Of a stretch of DNA of 11,357 bases, positions 1 to 5,986 are shown piece by piece (position 1 is the stretch's first letter; each line of letters opens with the position of its first letter). The notes under the pieces are model-generated. The model was not told where the DNA came from. It saw only the letters and a list, made by a program, of their open reading frames with translations, and ran no database searches. The translations under genes were made by a program, and so were the position numbers. The stretch comes from Promethearchaeota archaeon (GTDB taxonomy: Archaea > Asgardarchaeota > Lokiarchaeia > Sigynarchaeales > SOKP01). The stretch lies in NCBI GenBank assembly GCA_016839425.1, contig JAEOUI010000341.1:1-11357 (forward strand), in the 5' to 3' direction.

Positions 1-133
1 CAATTTTATCCTTTATTTTTATTAATTCTTTTGCAGTAGTAGCGGATTTCCAGACCAATTCGATGTATCCTTCCTTCTCATATAAGGTTATCGAAGGACT
101 ACTCTTATCTTGTATTCTTTTAAACTTTTTCAC
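1..133 (-). CDS. STAS/SpoIIAA-like protein, copy 1, N-terminal part (cut by window edge)
   Basis: The reading frame is open from a GTG at 133 to the window edge, about 44 codons. Its start aligns with the two downstream paralogues: IQDKSS matches LQDKST, then come LYEKEGYIELVWK and TTAKE. I infer the same small SpoIIAA-like (STAS/SEC14-type) fold. The start is odd. Where both sisters have ATG (with CCAAAA after it), this copy has AAG at 125-127, and the sisters' AGAGGTG ribosome-binding site reads AGAGCTG here. The only remaining in-frame start near the N-terminus is the GTG two codons upstream, which overlaps that degenerate site. It may be translated weakly, start unusually, or be decaying. 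The frame shows no stop in the visible part. Confidence 0.7.
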   Translation of the reverse strand, partial: MKKFKRIQDKSSPSITLYEKEGYIELVWKSATTAKELIKIKDKI

Positions 134-170
134 AGCTCTTTTTTATATAAATTTTAACCTATTAAAAGAG

Positions 171-202
171 AAAAAAGCTAAATTTAAGCATTGATAAAAG
201 AG
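171..202 (-). promoter_or_regulatory. Promoter module of copy 1, repeated before copies 2 and 3
   Basis: On the minus strand this reads CTCTTTTATCAATGCTTAAATTTAGC followed by a T-run. It aligns almost base for base with 785-818 and 1469-1502. The TTAAATTTAG core looks like an archaeal TATA box. Its centre would put transcription start near 155, leaving a leader of about 20-25 bases. The GCT/AGC ends around the AT core make a partial palindrome that could also bind a regulator (inference). Confidence 0.55.
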
Positions 203-252
203 TAAGAGATTAACGAAAAAAATGAAAAAATCTTGATCTAACTTTTCTAAAA

Positions 253-279
253 ACAATAAATTATAAAGATTTTTATTGT
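253..279 (-). terminator. Hairpin with U-tract after copy 2
   Basis: ACAATAAA and TTTATTGT form an 8-bp perfect stem around an 11-base loop. On the minus strand the stem runs into a TTTTT tract. It lies about 58 bases beyond the stop of the 337-741 gene and before the promoter of copy 1, so a terminator role is reasonable. All pairs are A-U except one, so the hairpin itself is weak. Confidence 0.4.
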
Positions 280-336
280 ATAATTATTTTTTTTCAATTT
301 TTAATATCTTGTATTCTCAAACAAAACCGATTTTAT

Positions 337-741
337 TTATTGTTGCTTTATCCAATCTATTGCTTCGGAACGATTATCAAATTTTCGAAATTTAATCCCC
401 GCTTGTTCAAGTCTTTGTTCGATCGTTTCAGTGCCCATTTCTCTTGATAATGCAACAGATGCAGATTTGGATTCCACGATCGCCATAGCTTTAACTCCAA
501 ATCCCATCAATTTTGGCATAATTGAGGATCCAAAGAATTCCTTAGCTTCGTCAGGAGCGACGCCCATTTTAGTATTATCAAAAATAATCTTATTTGATCT
601 ATTTTTATCAACCAAATCCACGAATTTTTCAAAGATTTTCTTATATTCCTTTGCCGTTGCTGCAGACTTCCACGAGAAGTCTATATATCCGTCTTGATCG
701 TATACCGAATGAGTACTTTTTTCTTGTAATTTTTTTGGCAT
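337..741 (-). CDS. STAS/SpoIIAA-like small protein, copy 2
   Basis: A complete 134-residue protein with no signal peptide or membrane segment, so probably cytosolic. The pattern resembles the SpoIIAA-like (STAS/SEC14) proteins of bacteria: N-terminal strands around residues 15-27 (DGYIDFSW), an ATAKEYKK helix at 28-35, a central strand with a conserved Asp (KIIFDNTKMG, 51-60), a MPKLMGFGVK segment around 74-83, a hydrophobic strand AMAIV, and a C-terminal helix EAIDWIKQQ. In that family this fold is a binding or scaffold domain. The target here is unknown. The ATG at 741 is supported by AGAGGTG six bases upstream and by the same start in copy 3. It is single-gene, with its own promoter and terminator. 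Identity to copy 3, counted by eye, is about 71% over the first 35 residues but about 27% over the rest. Confidence 0.85.
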   Translation of the reverse strand: MPKKLQEKSTHSVYDQDGYIDFSWKSAATAKEYKKIFEKFVDLVDKNRSNKIIFDNTKMGVAPDEAKEFFGSSIMPKLMGFGVKAMAIVESKSASVALSREMGTETIEQRLEQAGIKFRKFDNRSEAIDWIKQQ

Positions 742-746
742 TTTAA

Positions 747-753
747 CACCTCT
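747..753 (-). promoter_or_regulatory. Ribosome-binding site AGAGGTG of copy 2
   Basis: AGAGGTG lies six bases before the ATG at 741 and matches the archaeal anti-SD core (AGGTG). The same heptamer precedes copy 3. In copy 1 it is AGAGCTG, which breaks the pairing. Confidence 0.75.
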
Positions 754-784
754 TTTTTTTATACAAATTAATCCTATTAAAAAT

Positions 785-818
785 GAAAGAAGCTAAATTT
801 AAATTTTGACAAAAAGAT
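785..818 (-). promoter_or_regulatory. Promoter module of copy 2
   Basis: The minus strand reads ATCTTTTTGTCAAAATTTAA, then ATTTAGCTTCTTTC. It is nearly identical to the blocks before copies 1 and 3. ATTTAAATTTAG is the likely TATA element, giving transcription start around 770-775 and a leader of about 30 bases that carries the AGAGGTG site. Confidence 0.6.
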
Positions 819-941
819 AATTAATTTATTCTCTATGGCTCTTTAAACAGGTTAAATAGGTTCCTGTATAAAATAATGATACTTAAAAGGTCAAATATGT
901 TTAAATTAACGGAATTTTAAAGTAATATCAATTAAATAAAA

Positions 942-998
942 AACAAAAGCTTTTTTGTTGATTAAACGAAAGATTGAATATTTATTAGAAAAAAAAAA
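942..998 (-). terminator. Double terminator signal after copy 3
   Basis: Ten consecutive A's at 989-998 give a U10 tract starting 10 bases after the stop of the 1009-1422 gene. About 30 bases further, AACAAAA (942-948) and TTTTGTT (953-959) form a 7-bp stem that on the minus strand runs into TTTTATTT. Archaeal RNA polymerase terminates at U-tracts, so the first element alone may suffice and the second may be a back-up. Confidence 0.5.
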
Positions 999-1008
999 TT
1001 ATTTTTAT

Positions 1009-1422
1009 TTATTTATTCTTTTTTAACCATTCCGTTGCGTCAGATTTATTTATAAAATACTCTGTTTTTGTATGAGCAGCTGTAGAAATATCGTCAGTCT
1101 TTTCAGATGCCAGTTCCGTTGATAATTTAGAGGATGCTGATTCTGGCATTATGACTGCAAAATTTTTTACGCCTATCCGAATCCAATTAGGTAACGCTAC
1201 TTGTGCGATGTAATCCTGAGATTCAGCTGGAATGACGCCCAATTTTACACTATCTAAAAGCAAGTTTTTAATTTGGAACTTCTCAATATATTTTGTAATA
1301 CCATCTAAGACTTTTTTGTATTCTTTTGCAGTAGCTGGTCCCTTCCATATTAATTCAATATATCCATCATTTTCATATAAATTGAACATATGAGTAGATT
1401 TATCTTGTAATTTTTTTGGCAT
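1009..1422 (-). CDS. STAS/SpoIIAA-like small protein, copy 3
   Basis: A complete 137-residue paralogue of the 337-741 protein with the same layout: MPKKLQDKSTH leader, DGYIELIW strand, ATAKEYKK helix, a strand-Asp segment NLLLDSVKLG, PNWIRIGVK, and a C-terminal DATEWLKKN helix. I chose the ATG at 1422 over the in-frame GTG at 1431 for two reasons: the ATG start matches copy 2 exactly, and the GTG overlaps the AGAGGTG site that would otherwise serve the ATG. No membrane segment or known catalytic motif is visible. Function is unknown; the fold assignment rests on pattern recognition. It has its own promoter and U-tract terminator. In transcription order this copy comes first, followed by copies 2 and 1. 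Confidence 0.85.
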   Translation of the reverse strand: MPKKLQDKSTHMFNLYENDGYIELIWKGPATAKEYKKVLDGITKYIEKFQIKNLLLDSVKLGVIPAESQDYIAQVALPNWIRIGVKNFAVIMPESASSKLSTELASEKTDDISTAAHTKTEYFINKSDATEWLKKNK

Positions 1423-1430
1423 ATAAACCA

Positions 1431-1437
1431 CACCTCT
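1431..1437 (-). promoter_or_regulatory. Ribosome-binding site AGAGGTG of copy 3, deciding the start
   Basis: AGAGGTG ends eight bases before the ATG at 1422, a normal spacing. Its last G is also the first base of an in-frame GTG, which therefore cannot be the start if this site is used. Confidence 0.7.
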
Positions 1438-1468
1438 TTTTAAATTTGAAAATGGACCATTAAAACAT

Positions 1469-1502
1469 AAAAGAAGCTTAATTTAAACATTGACAAAAAG
1501 AT
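1469..1502 (-). promoter_or_regulatory. Promoter module of copy 3
   Basis: The minus strand reads ATCTTTTTGTCAATGTTTAA, then ATTAAGCTTCTTTT, nearly the same as the blocks before copies 1 and 2. GTTTAAATTAAG is the likely TATA element. Transcription would start near 1455, giving a leader of about 30 bases. Because each paralogue carries this block, the duplication unit included the promoter. Confidence 0.6.
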
Positions 1503-1523
1503 AAATATATTTAATAATAATTT

Positions 1524-1555
1524 AAAAAAATGTTTATTAAAAATACAAAATAAAC
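1524..1555 (-). terminator. Hairpin plus U7 after the phosphatidyltransferase gene
   Basis: GTTTATT (1532-1538) and AATAAAC (1549-1555) form a 7-bp stem with a 10-base loop. On the minus strand it is followed after one base by seven U's (1524-1530). It starts 12 bases beyond the stop codon of the 1568-2986 gene. Confidence 0.55.
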
Positions 1556-1567
1556 CAATTTTTTATT

Positions 1568-2986
1568 TTAAAGGGAACGATTGGCATTATATATATTTAT
1601 GATTAGAAAAAAAGATAAAAATATCGTCCAACAGATTAAGCAATAGAAAATAACGATGAATGAGAAATTAAAAAAAACTCCGAATAATAAAGAGAAAAGA
1701 TTTATTGAATTAATAAGAACATGAGAAAAATATGCTTTTTTTTCGTTAACTTTTCTTCTTCGATTAATTATATTTACAGAATGACATAGCTGAACAATTA
1801 AGCAAAAAATTACAAATATTTGAATGTTATTGTTTGAAGCATTTAGGGCAAAATAAATTAATAATAGTGTCTCTGTTATCAATTCTGAGAAATTGAAGGA
1901 TATGAAATGATGAACTGATAACGATTTTCTATAGATTGAATAGTTCAAAAACTTTTTTAAATTAAAAAAAAATATTAAAAAAAATAATAGCAGGGAAATG
2001 ATAAATGATAAATCAATTAACGGATTCAATGATTTTGAATTAATTTTTATAAATAATAAAAGAAAAAAAGAGCACTTTACTATAAAGGTCGCAATAAAGA
2101 AATTCTTTGGTTTTTTAAAAATACGGTGTAATGTATTCCCTTGAAAATAACTCAATCTTTTTATGTTTATTCTATATTCATAAAGAAACATCTTAATAAC
2201 GAAATAATTAAAAGTTTCTTCAAAATCTATTCTTATGATTTCTTTATTTTGAAGGGTAAATTCAATCTCTGCAGTTTCTGTTTTTCCAATTTTTATTAAA
2301 AGTTGGAGAATTCCGATAATAGAAATTAACCCTAAACATAAATATAAAATATCAAGATTTGGCCAAAAATTAATAATTCTACCACCAATTAAAATCGGAG
2401 ATACATACCCTAAAGAGACAAGATAAAATCCGCAAGAACTTATCACAATATATCCAACTTGAAAAACTATTCGTGCGTGCCTTTCTGCCACGGTGCTGAA
2501 TATAGATATTCCCGCTGAAATATGGATGGAACGTAAATTTTCAAATAGATAAACGGCCAAAAGCAAAAATAAAACGGAGCTCATATTAGTATAACCCGAG
2601 AAGATAGGACCGATTAAGATAATACCATCAATAGTTCTATCGAATATTAAATCTTGATATGAACCTTTCGGGGTTTTTTTATTTGTTAAACGAGCTAAAG
2701 CGCCATCAATGTTATCCATCATTGCAATGGTAATTATAAAAAAAACTATCAAGAATGCACCTAAAAATAAGCCAGTTGCATCTAAATATGGAAAAATTGA
2801 GAATAACACGAGAATTAAGAGCGATAAGGCAAGACTTAAAAAATCTATTTTTAGAGGAGTAAATTTTAAAGGGAGAAAAATGCGCGTGCATGTATAATAA
2901 GAAATTTTTAACCATCCTCTAACGATTTTGCTATTAGGATAAGCGTGGTCTTCCAACCATTTAGAATAATACTCGTTAAAATTCAT
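1568..2986 (-). CDS. CDP-alcohol phosphatidyltransferase family membrane protein with long C-terminus
   Basis: A 472-residue integral membrane protein. The full family signature is present at residues 91-116: DNIDGALAR, eight residues, then GSYQDLIFD. This gives D91, D94, G95, A98, R99, G108, D112 and D116, the metal- and CDP-binding set of these enzymes. They join a CDP-activated lipid or alcohol to an alcohol acceptor, releasing CMP, so a role in membrane-lipid headgroup attachment is likely. The acceptor cannot be read from sequence. Typical archaeal members have about 200 residues; here the signature domain ends near 235. A polar segment follows (236-295), then about 175 more residues with several hydrophobic helices and no motif I recognise. 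The ATG is preceded by GATGTGATT, a fair ribosome-binding site. The zinc-ribbon gene lies 56 bases upstream on the same strand, separated by a U-tract. A TATA-like TTATAATATA at about 3007-3016 suggests a separate, near-leaderless transcript. Confidence 0.88.
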   Translation of the reverse strand: MNFNEYYSKWLEDHAYPNSKIVRGWLKISYYTCTRIFLPLKFTPLKIDFLSLALSLLILVLFSIFPYLDATGLFLGAFLIVFFIITIAMMDNIDGALARLTNKKTPKGSYQDLIFDRTIDGIILIGPIFSGYTNMSSVLFLLLAVYLFENLRSIHISAGISIFSTVAERHARIVFQVGYIVISSCGFYLVSLGYVSPILIGGRIINFWPNLDILYLCLGLISIIGILQLLIKIGKTETAEIEFTLQNKEIIRIDFEETFNYFVIKMFLYEYRINIKRLSYFQGNTLHRIFKKPKNFFIATFIVKCSFFLLLFIKINSKSLNPLIDLSFIISLLLFFLIFFFNLKKFLNYSIYRKSLSVHHFISFNFSELITETLLLIYFALNASNNNIQIFVIFCLIVQLCHSVNIINRRRKVNEKKAYFSHVLINSINLFSLLFGVFFNFSFIVIFYCLICWTIFLSFFLIINIYNANRSL

Positions 2987-3027
2987 TAATCACATCTATT
3001 AATATCTATATTATAATAAGCCTATTT

Positions 3028-3038
3028 AAAAAAAAAAA
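3028..3038 (-). terminator. U11 tract after the zinc-ribbon gene
   Basis: Eleven A's on the plus strand give a U11 tract four bases after the stop codon at 3043. This is a likely archaeal termination signal. It argues against strong co-transcription with the phosphatidyltransferase gene, although read-through is possible. Confidence 0.45.
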
Positions 3039-3042
3039 TCGT

Positions 3043-3375
3043 TTAATAAAAAAACGCAAAACACATAATAGCAAGCAAAAACATTAACGAGAAACTAAAA
3101 ATATAAGCCACGGGTTTAGGTAACGAGGTGTTGCTGCTATCACTACTATCGCTACTGTCACTGCTATCGCTACTGTCACTACCATCGGATTTTTTAACAT
3201 AAATGCTCCTTTCTTGACCATAGACATTTTCGGGTTTTTTCTCTTGAATTTCGAATTGCTCATCGACTTTTTTTATAGTAGTTTCTTCAAATGGTTCACC
3301 ACATTCCATACAAAAACGCGATTCTAACGAATGTTCCGCTCCGCAAACTGGACAAAATTTTGGAATTTTTTTCAC
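3043..3375 (-). CDS. Zinc-ribbon protein with DSS-repeat linker and C-terminal membrane anchor
   Basis: A 110-residue protein in three parts. Residues 8-25 hold a zinc ribbon: C8-x2-C11 (FCPVCG) and C22-x2-C25 (FCMECG). Residues 29-62 are a charged linker. Residues 63-81 are a run of D-S-S triplets, likely flexible. Residues 88-110 are a single hydrophobic helix ending the protein. With no signal peptide, a tail-anchored topology with the ribbon in the cytosol is likely. Such ribbons usually mediate protein or nucleic-acid contacts; no partner is evident. The start is GTG at 3375, lying inside CAGGTGAAA. No upstream ribosome-binding site is visible, but a TATA-like box sits 27 bases upstream, so a leaderless mRNA starting at the GTG is plausible. 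Confidence 0.8.
   Translation of the reverse strand: MKKIPKFCPVCGAEHSLESRFCMECGEPFEETTIKKVDEQFEIQEKKPENVYGQERSIYVKKSDGSDSSDSSDSSDSSDSSNTSLPKPVAYIFSFSLMFLLAIMCFAFFY
3137..3181. repeat. In-gene 9-bp/18-bp tandem repeat (DSS codons)
   Basis: Five 9-bp units (CTATCACTA, CTATCGCTA, CTGTCACTG, CTATCGCTA, CTGTCACTA) encode the D-S-S run of the zinc-ribbon protein. Units 2+3 and 4+5 form an 18-bp repeat differing by one base. Such arrays can change length by replication slippage in whole codons. Confidence 0.85.
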
Positions 3376-3396
3376 CTGAGGAATAAATTAATCAAT

Positions 3397-3406
3397 AATT
3401 TAAAAT
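3397..3406 (-). promoter_or_regulatory. TATA-like box of the zinc-ribbon gene
   Basis: ATTTTAAATT on the minus strand is centred about 27 bases before the GTG at 3375, the standard archaeal TATA-to-start distance. This fits a leaderless transcript. Confidence 0.4.
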
Positions 3407-3478
3407 AGATCATTACTCTATAAAAAACATTATTAGACCAATTTCTAAAATTAATAAAAAATTCCTTTCGTCGATGTA

Positions 3479-3487
3479 TTTATATAT
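3479..3487 (+). promoter_or_regulatory. TATA-like box of the surface-protein gene
   Basis: TTTATATAT is the best archaeal TATA match upstream of the 3567 gene. It would place transcription start near 3510 and give a leader of about 55 bases. It lies in the 191-base divergent gap shared with the zinc-ribbon gene. Confidence 0.4.
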
Positions 3488-3566
3488 CATTCTGTTTTCT
3501 TTTACCTAACTTTTGAACTAGAACTTCTAAATCTAGATCAAAATCAAGTAGCAAATCAGAAGAAAG

Positions 3567-4412
3567 ATGAATTTCAAAAAATTATTTTTATTAACATTAA
3601 TTTTCTCTTCATTAGGTTTATCAATTCAAATACTTAGCATTCCAAAAGTATCGGCAGTACCAAACACCATTACTGATGAAACGGAGGATTTTTATGTAAT
3701 AACATTTACCGAAGACGATTTCCATTCCACATATAGTATGCCTATTGAAGACCCTCAGCCTCCATTTAAAACTGCTTGGAGGGACGAATTTGACATAGTA
3801 GAATTAAGTATCGATGGACAAAATTTTAACATCACTTTTGATGTGTCATTCCAAAATCCATTCGACCCTTTTACTCGCGACGATAAAGTTGAAATTCGAT
3901 TTTACCCAGAATTCGATTCTCTCACATATCACACTGCGAACGGAGACTATTATCCTTTCTATCAAGTCTTAGTTGTATATATGTATGCAACGGATATTGA
4001 ACCTACCGTGGTATTACAGCATGTTCCAGGTCCTGGGTGGTATCCTAAATGGGGAGATACCACTTCTTCCATTCCTTGGGACCTATATTACGGTTTGTAT
4101 TGGTCTGGAACGGAATTCGTTGAAGGCAAGGCTAGTGCCCAAGAAATCGGATATATTTCGGGAAATACCATCCAAGGAACCATTGATTCTAATGCATTTA
4201 ATGTGTCAGAATGCGAGAACATTATTGCGGCTTCTTATTGTATTAGCGGATACGATCTCCATATCGATTTTGCTCCAGAATCGTACAACTTTCTTTTGTC
4301 CTTGGAATCAGAATCCCTTCCAGGCTACATTGTTATTCTATTAGTTGGAACATCCATAGGAATTTCTGTATTCATATTATTCGTCGTTAAATCTAAATTT
4401 TTAATCAAATAG
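3567..4412 (+). CDS. Secreted, membrane-anchored surface protein of unknown function
   Basis: A 281-residue protein. Residues 1-30 form a Sec-type signal peptide (MNFKKLF, a hydrophobic core, then VSA before VPN). Residues about 31-250 form an acidic, aromatic-rich, beta-type ectodomain. It has only two cysteines (C216, C225), which could form a disulfide, and sequons such as NIT (88-90) and NVS (212-214). Residues 252-274 form a membrane helix introduced by LPGY and followed by KSKFLIK. The inferred topology is an outside-facing domain held by a C-terminal anchor. The PG-Y/helix/basic-tail pattern resembles the PGF-CTERM sorting signal of other archaea, but I cannot say that it is processed. 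I recognise no catalytic motif. A purine-rich AGAAGAAAG precedes the ATG but is not a classic ribosome-binding site. The gene is monocistronic, divergent from the zinc-ribbon gene and convergent with the next membrane-protein gene. Confidence 0.82.
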   Translation: MNFKKLFLLTLIFSSLGLSIQILSIPKVSAVPNTITDETEDFYVITFTEDDFHSTYSMPIEDPQPPFKTAWRDEFDIVELSIDGQNFNITFDVSFQNPFDPFTRDDKVEIRFYPEFDSLTYHTANGDYYPFYQVLVVYMYATDIEPTVVLQHVPGPGWYPKWGDTTSSIPWDLYYGLYWSGTEFVEGKASAQEIGYISGNTIQGTIDSNAFNVSECENIIAASYCISGYDLHIDFAPESYNFLLSLESESLPGYIVILLVGTSIGISVFILFVVKSKFLIK

Positions 4413-4424
4413 ATTAAAAATTTA
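4394..4424. terminator. 13-bp perfect inverted repeat spanning a stop codon, between convergent genes
   Basis: TAAATTTTTAATC (4394-4406) and GATTAAAAATTTA (4412-4424) are perfect inverted copies around a 5-base loop. The TAG stop of the 3567 gene (4410-4412) lies in the loop and the first base of the right arm. The site is in the gap between two convergent genes, so it may end transcription from one or both sides. No long U-tract follows it on the plus strand. Confidence 0.6.
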
Positions 4425-4448
4425 AAAAGAGAGATTTAAAATAACGAT

Positions 4449-5492
4449 TTATAATAATTTTTTCTTATTAATGTATTCATCATATATTCTTGATAATCGT
4501 ATTGTTCCCAAAAATATGAGGACCGCAGAAAGAAAAATAAAATGGAGATTGAAACAAGAAATAAGTGAATAAATTGGTCCGAATAGTATAAAATTAACAC
4601 AATAATACAAGATTGGAGAAATACATATCAGAAAAGAGCTTCCAATCCCCAAGTTTAATAGAATTTTTCTTTCGAGCGTTCGATATCTTTGAATAATTGT
4701 AATTAATAAAGCTAAAGAAATAATTAAAGGAATGGCTTGAAAAAGACTTAAAAAATCGAAATTTATAGCAAATATGCTTGTTCCAATTTTATCAATAATA
4801 ATCCCTAAGAAAATATGCATATAATAGAGATTTGGTGGAATTTCATAAAAATTAATGATTAAAATAACCGGAGAGAACAATAGCATTATGAGTAATATTA
4901 AAAGCACTAAATATAACCTTCGAATTAAAAATATTGATGAAATAATTTCAGTCTTATTCAAAAATCCTTCTTTTACTCCAATCGAATGGATTTTATCTTT
5001 TTTTCTCGTCATGTGAAGAGTTAAAACTACCGATACTATTGTATAAAACAATATTATCAAAACACTGGTAAAAAAAAAACGAGAAAGGCAAGATAAACAA
5101 AATATGAAGCACATGAGAGGGTATAAGATGAGAGTGAGGGAAAATAGAAGAGCAGTCGTGTATCCAAGAACTAATTTCTGAATTCGGTTAAGTGTATTCA
5201 ACTTAAGGGTGAGTATTATATAGATAATTATGGCGGGAATTACTGGCAATGTGTGGAGTAGATCTCCTGTGAAAAACCACCATTGAAATTCACCACTGGC
5301 ATATTCGTAAAAAAAATGTAAACCATAGAAACCATACCAATAAAATCCAGAAAATTCAAATTGGGCATGCGTGGGAATAAATAATATTTGAGTTATCAAT
5401 GATATATAAAGTATTAACAGAATTTGCCTCGTAAAACCATTTTCTCCCTTAAAGATATTTATCTTATGATTTGATTTTAACATTTTAATCAT
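4449..5492 (-). CDS. Polytopic membrane protein of unknown family
   Basis: A 347-residue protein with about eight or nine hydrophobic helices, at roughly residues 22-40, 80-97, 106-128, 134-160, 192-214, 252-268, 280-302 and 312-332. It starts with a basic N-terminus and has a basic cytoplasmic-looking loop around 160-172 (MTRKKDK), suggesting a membrane-embedded protein rather than an enzyme with a soluble domain. The loop after the first helix (45-74) is dominated by aromatic residues: 17 of 30 are F, Y or W. Cysteines cluster at FCLSC (131-135). I recognise no transporter or enzyme motif and assign no function. The start is ATG at 5492 or ATG at 5483; neither has a clear ribosome-binding site. 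A TATA-like box at 5528-5537 favours a short leader to 5492. Confidence 0.75.
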   Translation of the reverse strand: MIKMLKSNHKINIFKGENGFTRQILLILYISLITQILFIPTHAQFEFSGFYWYGFYGLHFFYEYASGEFQWWFFTGDLLHTLPVIPAIIIYIILTLKLNTLNRIQKLVLGYTTALLFSLTLILYPLMCFIFCLSCLSRFFFTSVLIILFYTIVSVVLTLHMTRKKDKIHSIGVKEGFLNKTEIISSIFLIRRLYLVLLILLIMLLFSPVILIINFYEIPPNLYYMHIFLGIIIDKIGTSIFAINFDFLSLFQAIPLIISLALLITIIQRYRTLERKILLNLGIGSSFLICISPILYYCVNFILFGPIYSLISCFNLHFIFLSAVLIFLGTIRLSRIYDEYINKKKLL

Positions 5493-5527
5493 TCTTACGG
5501 ATATTATAATCTTAAATCAAGATCCGA

Positions 5528-5537
5528 TATTTATAAA
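5528..5537 (-). promoter_or_regulatory. TATA-like box of the 4449-5492 gene
   Basis: TTTATAAATA on the minus strand is a strong match to the archaeal TATA consensus. Transcription would start near 5505, leaving a leader of about 12 bases before the ATG at 5492. Confidence 0.5.
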
Positions 5538-5986
5538 GGTATCAGGGTAAAAATTGCAGTAATTGAGAGAGAATTATTAAAAAAATATTTACTCTTAACT
5601 AATAGTTTATTATGACTGAATTAAGGGAAGTACAAATAAATAATAAGAATTAGTGAGTTACGGGTTAAAAAAAATTGAAAAAAATAATGCTATATCAAGT
5701 TCTTTTAAAAAATGAATGCTGGGATAACCGTTTTTGTTATATCCTATTAATAAAATTTCTTATTAAACTCCTTATATTCTATAATTCTTCCCTTTTTAGG
5801 ATATTGCCTATCAATGCCATCCGAATTGAATATAAATTAACAAATTTCTGCAAAGAATCTTTTCTTCTCCTATTATCATTTGTTTCATATTTTCTCTTGC
5901 CTCTGAAAATTAAAAAAAAAAGGATTGTTTAAAGATATTGAAAATGTATTGAAAATGTATTTCATAAAAATAAGAAATAGTTAGAA
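5538..5986. other. Gene-poor gap upstream of the LRR gene
   Basis: No convincing gene is visible here. An 81-85 codon plus-strand frame (TTG at 5675 or ATG at 5687, stop ending at 5932) encodes a peptide rich in L, F and I and basic at its end. It has no ribosome-binding site, no recognisable domain and a composition expected from translating T-rich DNA, so I do not call it. The gap must hold the LRR promoter. Candidates are TTTAAAGATAT near 5928-5938 (leader about 30 bases) and CATAAAAATA near 5963-5972 (nearly leaderless). Confidence 0.4.
5937..5958 (+). repeat. 11-bp tandem repeat just upstream of the LRR gene
   Basis: ATTGAAAATGT occurs twice in direct succession, ending 28 bases before the LRR start codon. 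It may be a regulator site in the promoter or leader, or a simple slippage product. Confidence 0.5.

Noticed and set aside
431..697. Plus-strand frame opposite STAS-like copy 2
   Set aside because: The minus strand has a complete protein with a paralogue, a ribosome-binding site and a promoter.
1568..3375. Zinc-ribbon and phosphatidyltransferase genes as one operon
   Set aside because: They share strand and are 56 bases apart, but a U11 tract after the first stop and a TATA-like box before the second argue for separate transcripts; not excluded.
5675..5932. Plus-strand frame of 81-85 codons in the gap before the LRR gene
   Set aside because: Composition is dominated by L, F, I and K as expected from T-rich non-coding DNA; it has a TTG or unsupported ATG start, no ribosome-binding site and no recognisable domain.
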